A stretch of DNA of 64,000 nt from Haliotis asinina (Eukaryota; Mollusca; Gastropoda; Lepetellida; Haliotidae). Where the stretch lies: contig NC_090291.1 of assembly GCF_037392515.1 (NCBI RefSeq), positions 43,827,001 to 43,891,000 on the forward strand, read 5' to 3'. The notes beneath the pieces were generated by a model. That model worked only from the letters and a program-made list of their open reading frames with translations, had not been told where the DNA came from and searched no databases. Shown piece after piece: positions 62,901 to 64,000 of the stretch (position 1 is the stretch's first letter; the number at the start of each line of letters is the position of its first letter). Position numbers and translations under genes: made by a program.

Positions 62901-63874
62901 TGTCGCTTTACATCGCGATTGCCATGACAAGTATTGTATTAGATACACACTGTCCTGTTTGCAGTGGGGCGTGGCACCACTTTTGTATGTATGTATGTAT
63001 GTATGTATGTATGTATGTATGTATGTATGTATGTATGTATGTATGTATGTATGTATGTATGTATGTATGTTCGTTTGCGTGCGTGCATACGTGCGTGAGT
63101 GAGTGCTTCCCTTCGTATGTAAACATATATCGCTTGAAATGTATAATGGAATATACACAATATATCGGTATGTAGTTTGAAATTAGTTTTAGCACTAAGG
63201 ATACTGTACATAGATATAGATTTGCACTTCCATCTACGTTGAATAATCGTCATTTGAAAAGAAGTAAACTTCATTAAGTACTTTGTGTAAGACGTTATCT
63301 ACAATCAAACTTATTGCATGTTGTGGATTCATGCCAGTTTTTTAAAATGCTTTAAATATTATACTGTTTTCCTAACGAGTTCATTCCATAGTATTGTTAA
63401 AGTAACATTCTTCACTGTTTAACCGTTGTTGCTTCATGAGTTCAGCCCAGTTTTTGCACTAACGTCAGCTTTCTGCATTAAAATAAGTCAACGAGAATAT
63501 ATCGAATATGTCAGGGACCTGGGCACAGCAGGAGTTTCCAGAAACTACCGTCATCCATTGTCATTTCAAGAACGTTTCATGTTACACGGTAAAGCCTTTA
63601 CAACACCGGTAGTGTGATTTGTAAAACATATTTTTGATGACTTGGCATCTTGGTCAGACACACGACCTTGACACTGACAGTTGATTTCCGAGTTTCTGGA
63701 ACTAGCAATGTCATGACGTCACCCAAAGCATATGACGTCACCTATTGTGCTATACCTTGACAGAGCCAATACGGTATGCCCCCAAAACAGCCCGTCTCCG
63801 AACTGAGGAGGAGATTGAGGCGCACCGTGTGTAGGAGCCGAGGCGATCCCAACTATTACAGGGACCGGGAGTAA
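22815..63874 (+). CDS. Large unnamed Ser/Pro/Tyr-rich protein, about 1,098 aa, at least 13 coding exons with alternative starts
   Basis: Model: 22815-22916, 43951-44059, 46075-46220, 48251-50074, 50613-51056, 52811-52912, 53797-53883, 55884-55907, 56582-56599, 57873-57947, 60398-60618, 61854-61914, 63791-63874. The frame is continuous to TAA. Nearly all junctions are phase 0; the exceptions are phase 1 between exons 2 and 3 and phase 2 between 11 and 12. I do not recognise the protein. It has no signal peptide or membrane segment. Features: three RLLGGY-type repeats (about residues 226-350), a basic block (about 381-424), a Tyr/Asp-rich stretch, a Tyr/Pro-rich stretch (PYAYYPAYYSP), RRKRPRSK, and a helical charged stretch in exon 11 (about 998-1045). 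Composition suggests a flexible cytoskeletal or scaffold protein, which is inference only. The microexons and the exon 11-12 junction are the least certain parts. Confidence 0.72.
22917..23847 (+). other. Intron between first exons a and b
   Basis: No repeat is recognised. Open frames occur on both strands at 22958-23269, 23277-23516 and (minus) 23205-23459. None has a recognisable domain. Confidence 0.5.
23848..23964 (+). CDS. Large gene, alternative first exon b
   Basis: ATG opens 39 codons (MDQIKNAFMQLINGFKRRTG ... FFAPGYSV) up to a phase-0 donor GTG|GTAAGA. It has the same exit phase as exons a and c, so each can splice to 43951. Confidence 0.65.
24206..24352 (+). repeat. SINE-A, full length
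   Basis: GGTTTGGTAGCCCAACGGTT head, GGTTCGGTTTCCC B box and GGAATATTATTAAATGCGGC tail. Confidence 0.85.
24741..24889 (+). repeat. SINE-A, full length with short internal deletion
   Basis: GGTGGTGTAGCCTAGTGGCT head, GGTTCAATTCACC B box and CGTGATATTGCTGGAATATT tail; the middle body is shortened. Confidence 0.85.
25178..25390 (+). repeat. Five-unit 30-bp tandem repeat built on a tRNA-like B box
   Basis: Units at 25232-25381 read TGTTCGACAGAACCAAGATC plus GATTCCCACT with drift. The last unit carries a canonical B box (GGTTCGATTC). The sequence before it (about 25178) resembles a SINE-A head (GTAGTTCAACGGTTGAAATA), and CACATGTG follows it. The 86-codon frame across it (repeating LFDRTK) is a by-product of a 30-bp unit being divisible by three. 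Confidence 0.75.
25672..25685 (+). promoter_or_regulatory. Exact RFX X-box match
   Basis: GTTGCCATGGAAAC fits GTHNYYATRRNAAC. The surrounding 25550-25700 sequence (CTCCCGCCC, GAAAACGCGCC) is richer in C and CpG than its surroundings and could be a promoter, but no first exon that splices in phase was found. Confidence 0.45.
26547..26668 (+). repeat. SINE-A, 3' two-thirds
   Basis: GACCCGGGTCGACTCCCCAT, then TTCTGGTGACCCCCATCATG and a tail ending CTCTCTCACC. Confidence 0.8.
27395..28600 (+). mobile_element. 5'-truncated LINE (non-LTR retrotransposon), 3' part of the reverse transcriptase ORF
   Basis: About 1.2 kb. It encodes the post-catalytic region typical of Jockey/CR1-like LINEs: KHLGLTFSKDCKWSDHIDNI, then VMFIRPHFEYACEVWD, QLEAARIVTG, ETGWESLAERRRKRKLCLFY, and a Cys/His end (PKCSCGYICENSYNCLFDC). 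The catalytic domain and endonuclease are absent. There is an in-frame TGA near 27587 and a frame change near 28120-28150, so it is inactive. The 3' end is an A-rich run at about 28583-28595. The exact clade is not determined. It lies in the intron between first exons b and c. Confidence 0.88.
28834..28975 (+). repeat. SINE-A, strongly diverged
   Basis: GGCGGTGGGTGGCCAATGAT head and GGCGCGGCGTAAAATCACAC tail, with the middle poorly conserved. Confidence 0.6.
29228..29272 (+). CDS. Large gene, alternative first exon c
   Basis: ATG plus 14 codons (MDTSTSDPRDLRLKK) to a phase-0 donor AAG|GTACGT. It is short, so chance is possible, but the donor is strong and the phase agrees with exons a and b. 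TTTAAATAG about 110 bp upstream could serve as a TATA-like element. Confidence 0.55.
29920..29994 (+). repeat. (CT)n(CA)n compound microsatellite
   Basis: About 40 bp of CT followed by about 36 bp of CA. Confidence 0.95.
30090..30208 (+). repeat. SINE-A, 3' half
   Basis: CACCCATGTGGGTAAAACATG, TTCCGGTGTTTCTTGATATTG and a (CACT)n tail. Confidence 0.75.
30838..31015 (+). repeat. SINE-A 5' half followed by SINE-B head fragment
   Basis: The SINE-A part at 30838-30945 reads ACGGTAGCCCAATGGCTAAA to TTTCTAGTGTTCCCGATG. From about 30957 the sequence matches the SINE-B head (CTCATGTTTGTGGTAAGAGG, CGACTGACGGAT). The junction may be a chimera or two decayed insertions. Confidence 0.6.
31625..31712. 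mobile_element. MITE-like element, partial
   Basis: AAGATAACTTTAGTGC...GGTTAACCTTAGTAAAGG...CGTGAAAGGAGCC matches one end of the 20375-20612 family. Confidence 0.6.
32890..32903 (+). promoter_or_regulatory. Exact RFX X-box match
   Basis: GTTGTCATGGAAAC fits GTHNYYATRRNAAC. No first exon is seen directly downstream. Confidence 0.35.
33201..33306 (+). repeat. 53-bp tandem duplication
   Basis: Two units starting CTTAGCGCCACACCAGACG and ending GAGTTACGGTCAC or GAGTTACGATCAC. Confidence 0.85.
33970..35336 (+). repeat. Minisatellite, 46-bp unit made of two 23-bp halves, about 30 units
   Basis: Half-units TCTAAGAGTCATAGTGTCAG(ACA) and TCTAGGAGTTACACTATCAA(ACA) alternate. Early units (33970-34330) are diverged and shuffled, while later units (34400-35300) are near-identical in groups, the usual edge-decay pattern of tandem arrays. 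The spacers are not unique, so this is not a CRISPR array. Confidence 0.93.
38307..38456. mobile_element. Foldback MITE with CAGGG ends
   Basis: Two arms of about 55-60 bp form a near-perfect inverted repeat around a loop of about 35 bp. The outer ends read CCAGGGCCCC and GGGGCCCTGG. CAGGG termini suggest the hAT superfamily, but no clear 8-bp target duplication is visible. The right arm has six extra bases. There is no coding capacity. Confidence 0.8.
38482..38553 (+). repeat. SINE-A, 3' tail
   Basis: TCTCGCACCTTGATGTTGCTGG through CGGCGTAAAACCATTTTCATTCGC. Confidence 0.7.
38677..38684. promoter_or_regulatory. CRE palindrome
   Basis: TGACGTCA in a locally GC-richer patch with CATCTG and CCGCCGTC. 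Confidence 0.3.
39003..39049 (+). repeat. 24-bp tandem duplication
   Basis: GTTCTACAACACGTGTCACAAT occurs twice in succession. Confidence 0.85.
39508..39610. mobile_element. MITE-like element, partial
   Basis: AAGCACTAAGGTGATCGTAAG and GGCAGCCTTACTGCAATGTT match the 20375-20612 family; the right end is lost. Confidence 0.55.
41858..41871 (+). promoter_or_regulatory. Exact RFX X-box match before candidate first exon d
   Basis: GTTTCCATGGCAAC lies 52 bp before ATG 41923. X-boxes of ciliary genes usually lie within a few hundred bases upstream of the start. Confidence 0.5.
41923..41991 (+). CDS. Large gene, candidate alternative first exon d
   Basis: ATG plus 22 codons (MSAAKLGPSCMDAVFLGGMW, RVS) to a phase-0 donor TCA|GTAGGT, the same exit phase as first exons a-c. 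The X-box just upstream adds support, but coding bias in 23 codons is not decisive. Confidence 0.4.
42665..42786 (+). repeat. SINE-A, 3' part with expanded (CACT)n tail
   Basis: GAAGCCCATTTTTGGTGACAC, GACTGCTGGAATGTTGCC, then about 55 bp of CACT units. A (CAGACG)n run lies just before it at about 42552-42575. Confidence 0.75.
43570..43866 (+). repeat. 43-bp degenerate tandem repeat, about six units
   Basis: The unit begins GTATTACCCGTGTCAGA and ends TGTACTATAACCCCT, with point drift and small indels. A remnant (TTTAACCCCTGTATTACATG) reaches to within 50 bp of the exon 2 acceptor. Confidence 0.8.
43951..44059 (+). CDS. Large gene, common exon 2
   Basis: Acceptor TGTTTCAG|AGC in phase 0 and donor TACG|GTAACT in phase 1. 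Encodes STRGHSVLRRGTYGASPRRV and an FGDAFAPEYIPRR continuation. The frame is also open upstream to ATG 43903, so transcription starting in the intron could give yet another N-terminus. Confidence 0.78.
44060..46074 (+). other. Intron 2 of the large gene
   Basis: It contains a SINE-B fragment (45118-45250) and otherwise nothing recognised. Confidence 0.65.
45118..45250 (-). repeat. SINE-B, head half
   Basis: CATGCGTCAACCAAGTCAGA, CCACCCGATCCCGTTCGTCG and CGGATCTTCATGGGC in reverse order of the element. Confidence 0.75.
46075..46220 (+). CDS. Large gene, exon 3
   Basis: Acceptor TCTGTTTTCAG in phase 1 and donor ATC|GTGAGT in phase 0. Encodes 49 residues rich in Ala, Asp, Thr and Ser (STAEEYALDSAITNATSYSD). 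Confidence 0.8.
46221..48250 (+). other. Intron 3 of the large gene
   Basis: 2.0 kb of AT-rich sequence with no repeat or exon that I can support. Confidence 0.65.
48251..50074 (+). CDS. Large gene, exon 4 (608 codons)
   Basis: Acceptor GTTCATGCAG|CCC and donor AAG|GTAATG, both phase 0. The ATG at 48245 lies in the acceptor region and need not be a start. Codon use is clearly coding. Three internal repeats start RLLGGYIPR (codon at 48572), RLLGGYVPP (48755) and RLLSGYIPS (48872), each followed within about 15-25 residues by SGTASP or SGTQTP. A basic segment (KRRPKVLGTKMRVGNYMDRL, near 49040) is followed by an acidic Tyr-rich segment. Read-through past the donor ends after 22 codons. No known domain is recognised. 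Confidence 0.88.
50075..50612 (+). other. Intron 4 of the large gene
   Basis: 538 bp with no repeat recognised. The minus-strand frame at 50433-50936 is a shadow of exon 5. Confidence 0.7.
50613..51056 (+). CDS. Large gene, exon 5
   Basis: 148 codons, phase 0 on both sides (TTCCTCGCAG|GTT, AAG|GTGATG). Starts VSSEAYATPKTSVAARRVAR. It has a Tyr/Pro-rich centre (SYPYAYYPAYYSPRPRVVLV) and a basic end (RYRLRSLRSAYATYRNPRRA). Confidence 0.85.
51057..52810 (+). other. Intron 5 of the large gene
   Basis: No repeats or exons are supported. The 120-codon frame at 51375-51737 is hydrophobic but has no homologue that I recognise. Confidence 0.6.
52811..52912 (+). CDS. Large gene, exon 6
   Basis: 34 codons, phase 0/0 (TTTTCACACAG|GCC, GAG|GTAAAA). 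Very basic, with RRKRPRSK, which could be a nuclear-localisation-like or polyanion-binding patch. It can be skipped without changing frame. Confidence 0.75.
53797..53883 (+). CDS. Large gene, exon 7
   Basis: 29 codons, phase 0/0 (TTTCAACAG|TTA, CAG|GTATGT). Begins LPQLELGEG and repeats LPQL near its end. Confidence 0.7.
53884..55883 (+). other. Intron 7 of the large gene
   Basis: 2.0 kb. A minus-strand open frame at 55314-55664 is listed separately. No repeats are recognised. Confidence 0.55.
55314..55664 (-). CDS. Possible small minus-strand gene, 116 codons, unknown
   Basis: Complete frame from an ATG (MKMAGPLNFETSLNY...) to TAG. The second ATG has a strong context (AAAATGGCGG). Composition is mixed and protein-like, without low complexity. 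No domain is recognised. A CCAAT-type ATTGG lies about 35 bp upstream on the other strand. It may equally be a chance frame or one exon of a longer gene. Confidence 0.3.
   Translation of the reverse strand: MKMAGPLNFETSLNYSKHNLNCELKDEQPSTRKHICKENGRIVFRAMFGHSELSFLVNDTRLFSSPCPFALRQNPVVNMAPRVVHDAIRVAGMIQVVTNDSQKHKQWSAVRVGLCY
55884..55907 (+). CDS. Large gene, microexon 8 (24 bp)
   Basis: CTTTTCAG|AAA TAC GAT GAC CTG GCA CAG GTG|GTGAGG gives KYDDLAQV in phase 0/0. A 21-bp version ending at CAG|GTGGTG is also possible. Confidence 0.5.
56305..56373 (+). CDS. Candidate alternative terminal exon of the large gene
   Basis: After a good acceptor (GTTTGTTCCTCAG) the phase-0 frame reads YPLDNLRWAFKDPFYFNSKL, then YT and TAA. 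The only GT donors (TT|GTATAC, AC|GTAACC) leave in phase 2 and would put later exons out of frame. The simplest reading is an alternative C-terminus after KYDDLAQV, with AATAAA at 56838-56843 as its poly(A) signal. Confidence 0.42.
   Translation, partial: YPLDNLRWAFKDPFYFNSKLYT
56582..56599 (+). CDS. Large gene, microexon 9 (18 bp)
   Basis: TCTTTTTCAG|CGC ACC CCG AGG GCA TTG|GTAGGT gives RTPRAL in phase 0/0. Both splice sites are good, but at six codons this rests on them alone. Confidence 0.4.
56838..56843 (+). terminator. Candidate poly(A) signal for the alternative 3' end
   Basis: AATAAA followed by TTTAGTTCAGATATATTTAT, 465 bp after the TAA at 56373. Confidence 0.35.
57873..57947 (+). 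CDS. Large gene, exon 10
   Basis: 25 codons, phase 0/0 (CCTCCCACCAG|CCC, CAG|GTGCGT), encoding PLPSDRRAIRDVEGFTKPRN, LLSWQ. A second frame is also open but would lead to an early stop in exon 11. Confidence 0.72.
57948..60397 (+). other. Intron 10 of the large gene
   Basis: 2.4 kb with one diverged SINE-A (59348). The 126-codon frame at 58944-59324 is not supported by splice sites or domains. A possible small exon at about 60094-60129 (LSGLLKRFESTD) is too weak to call. Confidence 0.55.
59348..59495 (+). repeat. SINE-A, full length, diverged
   Basis: GGTGGTGGGACAGTCACGCGG head, GGTTCGATTCCC B box, and a decayed tail. Confidence 0.7.
60398..60618 (+). CDS. Large gene, exon 11 (charged helical segment)
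   Basis: Acceptor AATCTCCACAG|TAC in phase 0. Encodes YRLDSRMDPADLIYKPGSFS, then a highly charged helix (REQVREAHDKMDRHRQMLDR, later QRKMEELERRD) that looks coiled-coil-prone. The end is uncertain. AC|GTCACT at 60618 gives the phase 2 needed by exon 12, but it is a weak donor. Read-through would end at 60734-60736. Confidence 0.7.
60619..61853 (+). other. Intron 11 of the large gene
   Basis: 1.2 kb of AT-rich sequence. No repeat or further exon is supported. Confidence 0.6.
61854..61914 (+). CDS. Large gene, exon 12
   Basis: Acceptor TTCTTACAG in phase 2 and donor GTC|GTAAGT in phase 0. Encodes GPVSVSGDRLSVYKPSPRVV after a split Thr. Confidence 0.65.
62682..62775 (+). repeat. SINE-A-like fragment
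   Basis: GGGTGGCCAAGAGGTAATAG and GGTTCGATTCGC; tail not recognisable. Confidence 0.55.
62985..63070 (+). repeat. (TATG)n microsatellite
   Basis: About 21 uninterrupted units. Repetitive Tyr-Val-Cys-Met and Thr-Tyr-Ile-His frames on both strands are artefacts. Confidence 0.97.
63714..63740. promoter_or_regulatory. Pair of CRE palindromes
   Basis: TGACGTCA at 63714-63721 and 63733-63740, each in the context ATGACGTCACC and 19 bp apart start to start. They end 50 bp before the last exon. Confidence 0.45.
63791..63874 (+). CDS. Large gene, last exon
   Basis: Acceptor CCCCAAAACAG|CCC in phase 0. Encodes PVSELRRRLRRTVCRSRGDP, NYYRDRE and TAA. Arg-rich, with an RGD. A donor-like GTGTGT at 63827 could instead splice on to exons beyond this window, but the frame to TAA reads like coding sequence. 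The acceptor has a weak pyrimidine tract. Confidence 0.58.
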   Translation, partial: PVSELRRRLRRTVCRSRGDPNYYRDRE

Positions 63875-64000
63875 AGCCACGTGCAACACACGTGTCTAGT
63901 CCCTTCGGGAGGGTAGGTATCCATAGCAACGGACGGGCTTGCAGTGAAACACCTTACAGTGATGCTCCGAATACACAAACCTTACATCCTACCGGATTCC
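63875..64000 (+). other. Sequence after the large gene's stop codon
   Basis: No poly(A) signal is reached before the window ends. An exact X-box (63917-63930) lies here. Confidence 0.5.
63917..63930 (+). promoter_or_regulatory. Exact RFX X-box match after the last exon
   Basis: GTATCCATAGCAAC fits GTHNYYATRRNAAC. It may belong to the next gene downstream or to a downstream promoter of this one. Confidence 0.4.

Larger units (their letters stand above)
61915..63790 (+). other. Intron 12 of the large gene
   Basis: It contains a SINE-A fragment (62682), a TATG microsatellite (62985) and two CREs close to the last exon. A weak phase-0 cassette at 62098-62121 (IDRVRKRK) is possible. Confidence 0.6.

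Noticed and set aside
62838-63274. Overlapping open frames on both strands around 63.0 kb
   Set aside because: They are translations of the (TATG)n microsatellite.

Overview
This is eukaryotic, intron-rich, AT-leaning DNA, most likely from a marine gastropod of the abalone type (Haliotis-like vetigastropod). That is an inference from gene structure and from two abundant short interspersed repeats ending in (ACTC)n tails that I associate with such genomes. No search could be run, so the species is not proven.

Layout. 1-6.4 kb: a two-exon gene for a 66-residue membrane protein recognisable as small integral membrane protein 13 (SMIM13), followed by repeat-bearing intergenic or 3' UTR sequence. 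6.4-16.45 kb: a seven-exon gene with a TATA box, encoding a 398-residue protein that I do not recognise by name but whose C-terminus has the cysteine/histidine layout of a CHORD zinc-binding domain. 16.5-22.8 kb: repeat-dense intergenic DNA (SINEs, a nested SINE, foldback-type elements, a long CT microsatellite). 22.8-63.9 kb: one large plus-strand gene reconstructed from splice signals and reading-frame continuity. It has three or four alternative first exons, a very large 608-codon exon, a series of small exons almost all in phase 0, and a short last exon, giving a protein of about 1,098 residues that is basic, Ser/Pro/Tyr-rich and largely low-complexity. I cannot name it. A 5'-truncated LINE lies in its first large intron, and a 1.37-kb minisatellite with a 46-bp two-part unit lies further along.

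All three host genes are on the plus strand. SINEs are crowded into the first 31 kb (about 25 pieces) and sparse afterwards (about 5).

The most interesting signals are: (1) the big gene's design, with several promoters feeding one phase-0 splice junction; (2) four exact matches to the RFX 'X-box' consensus in and just after this gene, one sitting 52 bp upstream of a candidate extra first exon, which suggests (not proves) control by ciliary-gene regulators; (3) two SINE families with unrelated heads but the same 3' tail, one nested in the other with a 14-bp target duplication; and (4) a five-fold 30-bp amplification centred on a tRNA-like B box.
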